NCBI RefSeq assembly: GCF_000760695.4
Contig: NZ_JHEG04000001.1
Span: 7,278,478 to 7,342,477, forward strand
Length of the DNA: 64,000 nt
Source of the DNA: Tolypothrix bouteillei VB521301
GTDB taxonomy: Bacteria; Cyanobacteriota; Cyanobacteriia; Cyanobacteriales; Nostocaceae
Direction: 5' to 3'
The translations under genes were made by a program, and so were the position numbers. Below, in pieces: positions 37,886 through 46,722 of the stretch. Numbering within the stretch: position 1 is the first letter of the stretch; each line of letters opens with the position of its first letter. The notes under the pieces were generated by a model, which worked only from the letters and a program-made list of their open reading frames with translations, searched no databases and was not told the origin of the DNA.

Positions 37886-38788
37886 TCACCGTTCAGCGAT
37901 CGCTGATGATAGCCAATTTATAATTTGTTGATTGACCACATCTGGAACTTCATCATGAGGACAATGACCGGCACCAGGGATAGGAACAATTTTGATATCT
38001 TTACCATTATCCCGTGCTTGTTCGTAAAGTTTTGCTCCTGTAATTGGGGTCCAAGGGTCTTCAGCTCCCCAAATAACTAATAACGGGCATTCAACATTGG
38101 GTAATAATTCCGCTGGCGAGGGACCGGGAGGTGCTGTGAGGATGGCTGCAAAAACTTGTTGTGCTCCGGGAGCGCATGAAGGTGTATAAAGTAAGTCTAC
38201 CAATTCATCAGTGACGGCTTCTCGATTGCGGTAAACCTGATAGAGCGTGCGGCGAATTTGGGCTTTCTGGCGAATGCGATTGAAAACGAACGCTCCTGTC
38301 ATTGGGGAACTCACAAATTTGTTGAAAGCTGCCATGACAATGCGTAATGGTGGATTGAGTTCGTGGGGACGGTGACTTAAACCACCCGCACTGTTAATCA
38401 AAATGCCACCTGCGGATATTTCTGGATGTTTTGTTACAGTTATCAAACCGATGAGTGCGCCAATGGAATTGCCGATAAAGACTGCTGGTTGTTGTATGTG
38501 TACTGTCCAAAAATCTTTTAAGAGTTCCACCCAAATTTCTACAGTGTATTTTAACGGTGGTTTATCGGAACCGCCAAACCCTAACAAGTCGAGGGCAAAG
38601 ACTCGGTAACCTGCGGCTGCTAAAACTGGAATATTTTTTCGCCAATGTCCAATAGATGCGCCAAAGCCATGAACGAGTACGAGGGGTTTTCCCGTTCCCA
38701 TGACAGTATACTGGATTTTATGACCCTGCCATGTCCAAAAGTGTTTTTCAAAGGTACTTTGTACTACCTGCTGCGAAGTAACTGTCAT
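37886..38788 (-). CDS. Alpha/beta-fold hydrolase
   Basis: 300 residues. PLVLVHGFGASIGHWRKN forms the oxyanion-hole strand, GNSIGALIGL is the nucleophile elbow (Ser), WGAEDPWTP carries the acid and GAGHCPHDEVP the catalytic His. It resembles the chloroplast and cyanobacterial hydrolases distantly related to haloalkane dehalogenases and chlorophyll-pathway esterases. Cytosolic; substrate unknown. Confidence 0.9.
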   Translation of the reverse strand: MTVTSQQVVQSTFEKHFWTWQGHKIQYTVMGTGKPLVLVHGFGASIGHWRKNIPVLAAAGYRVFALDLLGFGGSDKPPLKYTVEIWVELLKDFWTVHIQQPAVFIGNSIGALIGLITVTKHPEISAGGILINSAGGLSHRPHELNPPLRIVMAAFNKFVSSPMTGAFVFNRIRQKAQIRRTLYQVYRNREAVTDELVDLLYTPSCAPGAQQVFAAILTAPPGPSPAELLPNVECPLLVIWGAEDPWTPITGAKLYEQARDNGKDIKIVPIPGAGHCPHDEVPDVVNQQIINWLSSAIAER

Positions 38789-38865
38789 TATTAAGATTTG
38801 TAGAGTATTTTCTTATATCTTAATATTATTTAGCCGCCTTCTGCGCTCTGCCTTTTCCCGGATCG

Positions 38866-39900
38866 CTATACATCTTCCAACCAAGCTAAAATGCTGTCCC
38901 GGCTTTCTGCTAAACCTTTATAAATTAATGACTCTGGTGTCATCGATTGAAGAGCAGCCAATAATTTTAATCGCAAATTTGTATCTTTTTTGATAGCAAT
39001 ACAATCTCTAAAATAAGTGCGGATAGTAAACAGCACTGCGTTATGTTCTGGTAAACCCCAAATGACTTGTCGTTCTATTCTTAAGAATAATTTGGGGTTG
39101 TCCCGGTTAAAACTTCTACCATGCCATTCATCAAGGGACACACTTGGAGGTGGTTCGGGATGGTGATTGAGGCGAGTGTCGGTACTCAAACCCCAAGCAA
39201 AGCGTACCATTGGTTCGCGAAGAACCATTGTGTTAACGATCGCACTAGCCCGTCGGTTAATTTTCTCGATTCCTGCTACGGGTGCATGAATTGTAGCGAA
39301 ATCCTGACCAATCTTTTCCTTACCCGACCAATGGTTGGGATAGCACAAATGAACTGCGCTCAACCAGTTACAACCATCAGGACTGTAGCTCATCACAGTT
39401 ATGTCTTCCTGCATTTGGCTTGCTAAAGCATCCAGGGTGGAAGCATAGGGAGGAAAAACTGGTTGACTTTGAGTTTCAACTTGTCGCAACCGCCAGTTTT
39501 CATCTACATAAAGAGTTTCTCCAGTCAGTCGGTTGTGAAAAGATAAACCATGACTTGTTGGTTGACAGCAAAAGTATTGGGGATATTCTTGAGAGAGACG
39601 GTCAATAATCAGACAAGCGATCGCACCTGCTACCGCATCAGAATAATGGTAGGTTTGATAATATTTTCTCAATTGTTCGGCACGAGATAAAAGCTTAACC
39701 TGTCGGTAATGAGGAAAGTTGCTATCAAATTGAAAGACGCATTTGTCAGCCTCACCGTTACCTAAAGATTTGCCCAGAGGAATAAAGCCAGGTTTAACCT
39801 CATAGCGTCCGTTTTCTAGGGGAAAGTAGCAAGCACTGTTTTCTGATGCTTCCACGGTTTTGGCTTCTAGAAATAAAGCGGGTGAAGGCGAGTACATCAT
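38866..39900 (-). CDS. DUF3445 / heme-dependent oxidative N-demethylase alpha-like protein
   Basis: 344 residues. NWLSAVHLCYPNHWSGKEKIGQ, then FATIHAPVAG and VWGLPEHNAVLFTIRTY, match DUF3445, whose characterised member is the alpha subunit of heme-dependent oxidative N-demethylase, an enzyme using dimethylamine. The partner subunits are not adjacent, as is usual for the stand-alone members of this family, so the reaction here is unknown. Located between an alpha/beta hydrolase (same strand) and a GNAT gene. Confidence 0.8.
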   Translation of the reverse strand: MMYSPSPALFLEAKTVEASENSACYFPLENGRYEVKPGFIPLGKSLGNGEADKCVFQFDSNFPHYRQVKLLSRAEQLRKYYQTYHYSDAVAGAIACLIIDRLSQEYPQYFCCQPTSHGLSFHNRLTGETLYVDENWRLRQVETQSQPVFPPYASTLDALASQMQEDITVMSYSPDGCNWLSAVHLCYPNHWSGKEKIGQDFATIHAPVAGIEKINRRASAIVNTMVLREPMVRFAWGLSTDTRLNHHPEPPPSVSLDEWHGRSFNRDNPKLFLRIERQVIWGLPEHNAVLFTIRTYFRDCIAIKKDTNLRLKLLAALQSMTPESLIYKGLAESRDSILAWLEDV

Positions 39901-39948
39901 TTAAACGCTTGTGAGTGCTTGTTGTCCAGAATAGATCGCCATGCACCA

Positions 39949-40098
39949 TTATAAAGCAGGGTCAACTGACCAATGCTCCATAGAACCAAGGGGTGTTTGG
40001 GATCGAGCGTGCGATCGCATTAACGATACCATCTCGCCCCCATCAACACAAACCTCTTCAGCGATTGTCTTTAGTTGCGCTGCACTCACGATTTTGGC
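39949..40098 (-). pseudogene. N-terminal sensor-kinase fragment
   Basis: A 49-codon minus-strand frame reads EEVCVDGGEMVSLMRSHA then RSQTPLGSMEHW. GGEM..LMR....S.TPLG..E.W is the typical opening of large PAS/GAF hybrid kinases in cyanobacteria, just before their first PAS domain. Nothing else of such a kinase is present, and stops bound the frame on both sides, so it is a relic. Assignment is from the short motif only. Confidence 0.4.
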
Positions 40099-40105
40099 TT
40101 ATACT

Positions 40106-40711
40106 TTAACAAATAGTTTGTTTGCCCTGCTCTACTCTTAATTTATTTAAAGCATAAAAAGCTATTTTTCGCTCTGATGGTTGTAGGTTTGGTAGCTGAC
40201 TTTCCGTGAAAACAAACTCTTTTTCCAACTGCAATCCTACTTTTTCCATAACCCGAGTCGATGCTTTGTTGACTGTCAATGCCCATGCCACAACTCGTTG
40301 AACGTTCCATTCCATAAACCCCTTGCATATCAATGCCATGGAAGCTTCAGTTGCATATCCTTTTCCCCAAGTGGATTGGCACAATCGGTAACCTAGAGCA
40401 ATTTCATTGCTGCTAGCTATTTGTAATTCAACGGCAAATTGATGTTCAACAGCAGGGTAGAAGTGACACCACCCGATAAATTCATTGCTTGATTTTTCTA
40501 CAGCTGCCCAAAAGCCAAAGCGATCGTATTTCTGATAGTATCCCAACCATTTAGGCAGTACTTGTTCTTTAATAGTGTTGTATTCTGTTGGCTGACCCCC
40601 GTTAATAAAACGCATAACTTTGGGGTCGCTATCGAGTTTAAAAAGGTTTTCAGCATCTTCTGCTGTGAAGAAGCGCAAAATCAATCGTTCTGTTTCTAAA
40701 AAGACTTTCAT
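40106..40711 (-). CDS. GNAT-family N-acetyltransferase (RimJ/RimL-like)
   Basis: 201 residues from ATG 40711 (MKVFLETERLILRFF). ETERLILR at the N-terminus, the acetyl-CoA loop QSTWGKGYATEASMALI and the late strand VVAWALTVNKASTRVMEKVGL are typical of the Acetyltransf_3 group, which acetylates ribosomal proteins or small amines. Cytosolic; substrate unknown. Confidence 0.9.
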   Translation of the reverse strand: MKVFLETERLILRFFTAEDAENLFKLDSDPKVMRFINGGQPTEYNTIKEQVLPKWLGYYQKYDRFGFWAAVEKSSNEFIGWCHFYPAVEHQFAVELQIASSNEIALGYRLCQSTWGKGYATEASMALICKGFMEWNVQRVVAWALTVNKASTRVMEKVGLQLEKEFVFTESQLPNLQPSERKIAFYALNKLRVEQGKQTIC

Positions 40712-41045
40712 GACTATCCCAAGCACGAGGATACAGCTAAACTAGCTACGATTTTAGAGAGCTTATTTCCAGAATTATGGCAAATTTAACGATTGATTAA
40801 AATCTTGCCTCTGTAGCAGGGAAGGAGAAACAGACATTGAATTTCATTACTATATTGGTATCAATAGTCAATTTCCCAGTCTCATGACTTTCTACTAGAG
40901 GTGCTTTATGGACAACTTTAGCTTTTATAAAAAATTAAGCGAGCCAAAACCACCGAATATGAGACACTACGTCACACTTCGTGTCTCATATATACTTCAG
41001 GCGGTGGATGTAGGCGAGCGGCAAGTCCCTTTAGGGACAGTGACA

Positions 41046-41447
41046 TCATGTTGTATCGTGATGTCTTTGCTCTTCAATATACCTACGAACTGTGTCGCTA
41101 CTTACATTGCCAGCAGTAGAGACAAAATACGAACTTGTCCACAAACTAGGCAGTTTTAGCAAACGTGGAAATTCTTGTCTGAGTAATCTAGAACTTCTTC
41201 CTTTAATAGCGTTAGCCACTTGATGTGGAGCTATTTCAGGTGGAACGTTAACAAATAGGTGAACGTGGTCTGGCATAATTTCTAGTGCTATAATCTTCCA
41301 CTCTTTCTCTTGACAAACTTCCCAAACAATTGTTCTTAGTCGGTTTTCGACATCTCCAATCAAAATCTTCTTCCGTCTTTTTGGTATCCAGACTAGATGA
41401 TAGTTAACCAAGGAAACGGAATGATTTTTTCTTCGATACTGTTGCAT
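41046..41447 (-). CDS. tnpA: IS200/IS605 transposase TnpA (Y1 HUH)
   Basis: 133 residues. NYHLVWIPKRRKKIL opens the fold, the HUH motif appears as MPDHVHLFVNVP and the catalytic Tyr as VRRYIEEQ. It excises and inserts single-stranded DNA at hairpin ends. Length is normal and there are no disabling changes. Transcribed away from tnpB, with its 3' end next to the left-end hairpin. Confidence 0.95.
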   Translation of the reverse strand: MQQYRRKNHSVSLVNYHLVWIPKRRKKILIGDVENRLRTIVWEVCQEKEWKIIALEIMPDHVHLFVNVPPEIAPHQVANAIKGRSSRLLRQEFPRLLKLPSLWTSSYFVSTAGNVSSDTVRRYIEEQRHHDTT

Positions 41448-41558
41448 AATTCCGGGAAATTACCCTAAAGGGTTCGCCAGTCCCCTACAGAAGGAAACCT
41501 TCAAAGCAGGGCTGGCTCACGATATATTATTGTAGACATAGATAATATATCAACAATT

Positions 41559-41571
41559 AAGGAGGTGATAC
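41559..41571 (+). promoter_or_regulatory. Extended Shine-Dalgarno of tnpB
   Basis: AAGGAGGTGATAC upstream of the TTG start at 41575 pairs with essentially the whole 3' tail of 16S rRNA (ATCACCTCCTT). Such a long match before a weak TTG start and with very short spacing is unusual, and it supports TTG as the start. Confidence 0.6.
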
Positions 41572-41574
41572 AAC

Positions 41575-43035
41575 TTGCTAACAAACTATGTATACAAGCT
41601 ACGCCCTAACGTTTCTCAATCAGAAAAGATGGACACCTGGGTTGATATGCTTAGGAGTCATTACAACTGGTGTTTAAATGATAGAATTGCCCAATACAAT
41701 CAACAATTCATTCAAGGCGACTATTGCGACATTAGAACAAGGGCAGAGGCTTGCCCAATAACTTGTTTTGTTAGCAAGAATGGAGCTACAGGAGAACCTT
41801 GGAAAGACAATAAATTAGATAAAGAGGGAAAGTCTGCCGGACAGAAGTTTCTGTCCGGCGAGCTTTCCGGGAACTTAAAAAATCCTAGAAGAAGTGCCGG
41901 AGATATTCAGATAACCAGTTTGCCAATACTTAAAAAAGCTAGACCCTGGTACGCTGAGATTGATTCTACAGTATTGCAACAAAACGTTAAACGTCTTGAT
42001 GTAGCATACAAAAACTTCTTTGAAGGTAGAGGGTTTCCACAATTTAAAAACCGTAGTAACTTCACTTCTTTTACCTATACAGTAGGAATAAAAGTACAAG
42101 GGAATAAAATCTACCTACCTAAAGTAGGTTGGATGAGATTCCACAACTCTCGCTTAATACCTGATGGTTTTACCATCAAAGCTGTAACTGTCCGTAAGCG
42201 TCAAGATGGTTGGTATATTTCTGTCCGAATGGAAGACAAAAGTGTACCTGAATACATTTCAAAACCTTTAACAGAAGTTGAAAAAGTGCTTGGTTGCGAT
42301 TTAGGGATTACTAAACTCGTGCATTTATCAGACGGTTATCAAATTGATAATCCTAAGTTTAGTACTAACCGAAAGACTAAACACCTACTAAAAGTCAGAC
42401 AGAGACGGGTTAGCCGCAAAGTTAAAGGCAGTAAAAACAGGAAAAAAGCAGCTAAAAAAGTTGGAAGATTACACAAACGTGTCAGTGACAAGCGTTTAGC
42501 GTACCAATGGTATGTGGCTAACAAAATCGTCTCTCGTAATGTAGACGGTATTGGTTTGGAAGACTTAAATGTATCTGGTATGTTACGTCGTTGTAAGGTA
42601 AAAGTGGATGAGAAAACAGGACGGTTTTTAAAGAACGGACAAAGCCGTAAAAAAGGTTTAAACAGGTCTATCTCGGATGCTAGTTGGTCGGAGTTAACTT
42701 CAAAAATTGAGTATCTCGCTGAGAAGCAAGGAAAGGTTGTGATTAAAGTTAATCCTCGAAATTCTTCATGTGAATGCAGGAATTGCGGACATATAGACAA
42801 ATTGAATCGTGATAAAGAAAGATTCATTTGTACGAGTTGCGGACACATGGAACACGCCGATCTAGGAGCCGCAAAAACAGTTCGAGATAGAGCAAAACAA
42901 GTAATTCAAAGTATGGTACGTGGGGACTCCGCGAAACCTGACGCCGATATCAGCAAGTCTGGTGAATGTTCGTCTAAACGCCCGAAACAACGCAAGGAGA
43001 CGAGCCAGTGCGTTGCCTCTCTTTCCCCCGGTTGA
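41575..43035 (+). CDS. tnpB: RNA-guided nuclease TnpB
   Basis: 486 residues from TTG 41575. N-terminal HTH/wedge region (NYVYKLRPNVSQSEKM), RuvC-I Asp in LGCDLGITKLV, a basic bridge region (RRVSRKVKGSKNRKKAAKK), RuvC-II Glu in GIGLEDLNVSGML, zinc ribbon CECRNCG...FICTSCG and RuvC-III Asp in HADLGAAKTV. All catalytic residues are present. TnpB cuts DNA next to a short TAM using an omega RNA made from the 3' end of its own gene and the element end. It is longer than minimal TnpBs (about 400 residues), with an insert near residues 55-110. Confidence 0.95.
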   Translation: MLTNYVYKLRPNVSQSEKMDTWVDMLRSHYNWCLNDRIAQYNQQFIQGDYCDIRTRAEACPITCFVSKNGATGEPWKDNKLDKEGKSAGQKFLSGELSGNLKNPRRSAGDIQITSLPILKKARPWYAEIDSTVLQQNVKRLDVAYKNFFEGRGFPQFKNRSNFTSFTYTVGIKVQGNKIYLPKVGWMRFHNSRLIPDGFTIKAVTVRKRQDGWYISVRMEDKSVPEYISKPLTEVEKVLGCDLGITKLVHLSDGYQIDNPKFSTNRKTKHLLKVRQRRVSRKVKGSKNRKKAAKKVGRLHKRVSDKRLAYQWYVANKIVSRNVDGIGLEDLNVSGMLRRCKVKVDEKTGRFLKNGQSRKKGLNRSISDASWSELTSKIEYLAEKQGKVVIKVNPRNSSCECRNCGHIDKLNRDKERFICTSCGHMEHADLGAAKTVRDRAKQVIQSMVRGDSAKPDADISKSGECSSKRPKQRKETSQCVASLSPG

Positions 43036-43123
43036 AGCACCTGGCGTATCAGCACGCCCTATGGGCAAACGTGTTGAGCCTGGGAACCTGTGCAAACAGG
43101 ATATTAAGGCAGCAATGTCTTAA

Positions 43124-43156
43124 GAATCGCCCTTGCTTTAGCAGGGCGAGTGTCAA
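43124..43156 (+). repeat. Right-end hairpin of the IS element
   Basis: GAATCGCCCTTGC-TTTA-GCAGGGCGAG followed by TGTCAA. A close relative is found alone at 44545-44578, which independently supports TGTCAA as the terminus. It should also form the 3' scaffold of the TnpB omega RNA. Confidence 0.7.
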
Positions 43157-44347
43157 AATCCCGTAAAAATCCTATTTGGCAAAGGTCAAATCGCCAGTAT
43201 TACAGCTGAAATTCCTGCAAGCGCCAAAATTCTTGTCACATATGGTGGAGGTAGTATCAAGACGAATGGTGTTTATGACCAAGTTATGTCTGCGGTGGCT
43301 GGACGTCAGGTGATGGAGTTTGGAGGTATTGAACCCAATCCCCGTTTGGAAACACTGATGAAAGCGGTGGAACTAGTGCGAAATGAAGGGATTGACTTTT
43401 TACTGGCTGTTGGTGGCGGCTCTGTGATTGATGGTACAAAATTTATCGCAGCTGCTGTTCCCTTTACGGGCGACCCTTGGGACATTCTGGCAAAAACAGC
43501 ACCTGTGAAAGATGCTTTACCCTTGGGTGTTGTACTGACAATACCTGCCACTGGTTCGGAAATGAATACATTTTCAGTGGTAACCAAGTGGGAAACTAAG
43601 GATAAATTAGCTTTCAGCAGCCCTTTGGTATATCCCCGTTTCTCGGTTCTCGATCCAGAAACAACTTTCTCTCTACCTCAAAAGCAAATTGCTAATGGGA
43701 TCGTTGATGCTTTTACTCATGTGATGGAACAGTATTTGACTTATCCTGCTCATGCACCTTTACAAGATCGAATGGCAGAGTCTATCTTAAAAACGCTGAT
43801 TGAAATAGGACCAAAAACTCTGGCCGATCCCAAGGACTATGATGCACGTGCTATTTTCATGTGGTGCGCTACTATGGCTCTCAATGGGCTGATTGGTGTA
43901 GGAGTCCCTCAGGATTGGTCTACTCATGATATAGGTCACGAACTGACTGCGTTACACGGATTGGATCACGCTCAAACTTTGGCTATTGTACTCCCTAGCA
44001 CTATGTCAGTTAGGCGCAGTAGCAAATGGCAGAAACTTTTACAATATGCCGAACGAGTTTGGGGTATTGTGGATGGTACTGAGGAAGAACGGGTTAATGA
44101 GGCGATCGCTTCAACTCGCAACTTTTTTGAATCTGTTGGTGTACGTACTCGTCTCTCAGACTATGGTATTGGGCGCGAAACCATTCCAATCATTGTTGAG
44201 CGTTTGGAGAAACGGAGACAGGTTGCATTGGGCGAACAACAGGATGTCAATCCTCAAGTCGTTGAAGAGATTCTTCAACTTTGTGGTTAAAATTTTTTCT
44301 GAAAGATTTACGAGCCCTAAGAGTTGCGATCGAAAACATGAGAACTT

Positions 44348-44461
44348 ATGACCCAGACTCAAAGTAAACGAGTCACCTTTGAAGAATTTGCTGCTTGGCG
44401 TCCAAAAAACGGACGTTACGAACTACATAATGGGAACGTTGTTGAAATGGCGCAACCTTGA
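44348..44461 (+). pseudogene. Uma2-family gene, N-terminal fragment with premature stop
   Basis: ATG 44348 opens MTQTQSKRVTFEEFAAWRPK then NGRYELHNGNVVEMAQP, the standard start of Uma2 proteins, and is followed by TGA where relatives continue PxGxHE (GGHE is read just after the stop). The rest of the gene is missing; an orphan IS200/IS605 right end lies downstream. Confidence 0.7.
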
Positions 44462-44544
44462 GGGGGACATGAAACAAGGGTTAATAAATCATATTGTAAA
44501 CGTTGCGAAGTGCGGCTAGAAGCCGCCATAGCAACATCAGTTTA

Positions 44545-44578
44545 GAATCCCCTTGCTTCTAGAGAGGAGAGATGTCAA
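44545..44578 (+). repeat. Orphan IS200/IS605 right end
   Basis: GAATCCCCTTGCTTCTAGAG then AGGAGAGATGTCAA aligns with the right end of the intact element at 43124-43156 (shared GAATC, CCCTTGCTT, TAG, GAG and TGTCAA) but there is no tnpA or tnpB beside it. It is a solo end or a short non-autonomous (PATE-type) derivative. Confidence 0.6.
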
Positions 44579-44588
44579 GCTCATTCAA

Positions 44589-45455
44589 TTAGATAAAAAT
44601 TTGAACAACACCTGTAATGTTGTCATTGCCATAACCAAATGCCATAGCTTCTTGATAAATGTTATGAATGGCAGTAGATGCGGGAATTAAAGCACCAAAG
44701 GCTTGTGCGGTTTGGATGAAATAACGGAAATCTTTCTCTACTAATTCAATTGGAAACATCGGTGCATGATTATTTATGGCCATTAGACTTCCTGCGCCCA
44801 ATGCAGCTGGACTGATTACAGGTAAATCACCCAGATACTGCATTGCTTTTACACTGGTTATTCCGTTCTTGTCCAGCATTCCGATAATTTCTGCTAATGC
44901 CGCAACCTGAATGCCAAATAGTGCATTAACAGCCAGTTTCATCGTCATTCCCTGACCTACTGAACCGATATGATGGATGCTTGAAGCACCTGCGGACAAC
45001 AGAACAGGTTGAACTTGTGCCAAGGTTTGTGCTTTTCCCCCAACCAGATAAATGAGTTTCTTTGCTTCTGCCTGCTGCCGCGACCCGACCACTGGAGCAT
45101 CGAGAAAGGCAGCTCCACGATTTAAGATTTCATCTGCCAATTCTCGTGTCCAATCTACGGTTAAAGTGCTGGATTCAATCGTGATTGCATCTTTGCTCAG
45201 TCCCAGTGCCGCACCTATTTTCGGGTCAAGCCAGATGCTTCGTGACACGTCATTATCAGTGACCATACTAATCACAATATCAGCTTGCTCGGCAGCTTCT
45301 TTGGGTGTTGTGGCATAAACAGCCCCACGATCCAGTAAGGGCTTTACCTTAGAAGCTGTACGATTATATACAACAACTTGATATTTTGCATTAAGCAAGT
45401 TCTGCACGATGCGAGATCCCATTGCTCCGGCTCCCAAAACTGCAATCCGTTTCAT
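44589..45455 (-). CDS. NAD(P)-dependent beta-hydroxyacid dehydrogenase-like oxidoreductase
   Basis: 288 residues from ATG 45455 (MKRIAVLGAGAMGSRI), preferred because GGAGGGG lies just upstream on the minus strand. Rossmann motif GAGAMGS, then FLDAPVVGSRQQAEAKKL (substrate loop, in which Gly-Gly-xxG is changed) and GQGMTMKLAVNAL with the catalytic Lys. Family members act on 3-hydroxyisobutyrate, tartronate semialdehyde or succinic semialdehyde. Divergent from a LysR regulator that probably controls it. Confidence 0.9.
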   Translation of the reverse strand: MKRIAVLGAGAMGSRIVQNLLNAKYQVVVYNRTASKVKPLLDRGAVYATTPKEAAEQADIVISMVTDNDVSRSIWLDPKIGAALGLSKDAITIESSTLTVDWTRELADEILNRGAAFLDAPVVGSRQQAEAKKLIYLVGGKAQTLAQVQPVLLSAGASSIHHIGSVGQGMTMKLAVNALFGIQVAALAEIIGMLDKNGITSVKAMQYLGDLPVISPAALGAGSLMAINNHAPMFPIELVEKDFRYFIQTAQAFGALIPASTAIHNIYQEAMAFGYGNDNITGVVQIFI

Positions 45456-45629
45456 TCCCGCCCCTCCAATAATTTGTTGATTGACAAAACTATATTTGCT
45501 GTCCAAACAGTGATAAATATCAATTTATGAATGGCTCTCGTGCATTTTTTACATTAATTGCTGTCTATTAGTGCAAAATAATATCTATAAAAATCATGTT
45601 TGCTGCAGATTAATTCTTGTAATTCGGTA

Positions 45630-46538
45630 ATGGACTTATCAGTACTAAAACTTTTTGTGGAAGTCATGAGGCGGGGTAGTTTTGCATCTGTTGCCCGTGA
45701 GCGCAATCTAGATCCTTCTTCAGTCTCACGGGCGATCGCTTCATTAGAAGAAGAGTTGGGAATCAGATTATTCCAGAGGACGACTCGCAAATTGTCAGCA
45801 ACTGAGGCTGGGATGATCTACTTTGAGCGCATTGAACCATTGGTTGAGGAGATACAGCAAGCAATTGATATAGCCACAGACATTTCCGGTCAGCCCAAGG
45901 GAACTCTCCGCGTCACAGCTTCTGTCTCTTTCGGGCTCAAGTGCATTGTGCCGTTATTGCCTAAATTTAATTCGTTATATCCCGCGCTTACAGTCGATCT
46001 GTTACTAACTGATGCCGTTGTTGATTTGTTGGCTGAACAAATTGACCTAGCAGTGCGTCTCGGACTCCTGGCTGACTCCACTCTGATTGCCCAACAATTA
46101 ATGCGAACTCACTATTCGGTTTGTGCTAGTCCAGGTTATCTCAAGTGTTCGCCACCGTTGGAAAAACCGAGCGATGTGGAGCAACATAAGTGTCTACTTT
46201 TTCCGCTATCAGGGTTTCGCTCACGATGGATTTTCAAAGATCGCCAGGGTGAACTGAGTGATGTTTCTGTCTGTGGACACATTGTAATTTCAAATGCGAT
46301 TGCCCTTCAGCAGTGTGCAATCGCAGGTATGGGTTTAGCATTGCTCCCAAACTGGTTGATTGACGAAGATTTACGGGTTGGTTCCCTCGTCAACTTGTTT
46401 CCAGATTACGATGTAACAGCAACGAATTTCAACACCGCCGCTTGGTTTGTCTATCCAACTCGTACTTATATTCCACTAAAAGTTCATGTATTCATAGAAT
46501 TTTTCAAGAAATCTGTTTTAGGGTTAGCAATAGACTAA
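45630..46538 (+). CDS. LysR-family transcriptional regulator
   Basis: 302 residues from ATG 45630 (MDLSVLKLFVEVMRRGSFA). N-terminal winged HTH with DPSSVSRAIASLEEELGIRL and QRTTRKLSATEAG, then a periplasmic-binding-like effector domain. It is divergent from the oxidoreductase gene with 174 bp between start codons, the usual arrangement in which a LysR regulator controls its neighbour. The inducer is unknown. Confidence 0.92.
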   Translation: MDLSVLKLFVEVMRRGSFASVARERNLDPSSVSRAIASLEEELGIRLFQRTTRKLSATEAGMIYFERIEPLVEEIQQAIDIATDISGQPKGTLRVTASVSFGLKCIVPLLPKFNSLYPALTVDLLLTDAVVDLLAEQIDLAVRLGLLADSTLIAQQLMRTHYSVCASPGYLKCSPPLEKPSDVEQHKCLLFPLSGFRSRWIFKDRQGELSDVSVCGHIVISNAIALQQCAIAGMGLALLPNWLIDEDLRVGSLVNLFPDYDVTATNFNTAAWFVYPTRTYIPLKVHVFIEFFKKSVLGLAID

Positions 46539-46698
46539 AGGTTGGGATGTAAGTAAAGACGCATAAAAATTTACTTTTATTTTAGCTCTTTCGCGATTAC
46601 CATCTCTGGCAAACCAGTCATGTTTTCTTCCATTCCTGCAACTATATTCCTCGATTGACTACTTGACTGAGGATAACTCATCGGTTTAAATAGGATAA

Positions 46699-46710
46699 GA
46701 CCAATTGGTC
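46699..46710. promoter_or_regulatory. TetR-type operator 1 (before the tetR gene)
   Basis: Perfect 12-bp palindrome GACCAATTGGTC, 12 bp before the regulator start codon. Nearly identical sites precede the next two genes, so all three probably answer to this regulator. Confidence 0.75.
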
Positions 46711-46722
46711 GGAAATATCAAA

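Larger units (their letters stand above)
40929..43156. mobile_element. Complete IS200/IS605-type insertion sequence (tnpA + tnpB)
   Basis: About 2,228 bp with divergent tnpA and tnpB. The ends follow from the interrupted dehydrogenase frame: removing this segment restores MDNFSFY-NPVKILFGKG exactly. The left end has an 11-bp hairpin ATATGAGACAC/GTGTCTCATAT (40957-40991) inside CCACCG/CGGTGG; the right end has a GCCCTTGC-TTTA-GCAGGGC-type hairpin and ends TGTCAA. No terminal inverted repeats and no target duplication, as expected for the family. Left flank is TTTTAT. Both genes are intact, so the insertion is probably recent. Confidence 0.88.
40908..44290 (+). pseudogene. YqhD-type alcohol/aldehyde dehydrogenase split by an IS element
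   Basis: The first seven codons (MDNFSFY, 40908-40928) precede the IS; the rest resumes in frame at 43157 with NPVKILFGKGQIAS and runs to 44290. The rejoined protein would be 384 residues, near the 387 of E. coli YqhD, an NADPH-dependent iron-containing enzyme that reduces reactive aldehydes. GGGSVIDGTKF and the metal His region (HELTALHGLDHAQT) are intact in the 3' part. A stop (TAG, 43139-43141) in the IS end blocks in-frame entry, and an internal start at 43286 would lose 50 residues. Likely inactivated. Confidence 0.9.
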
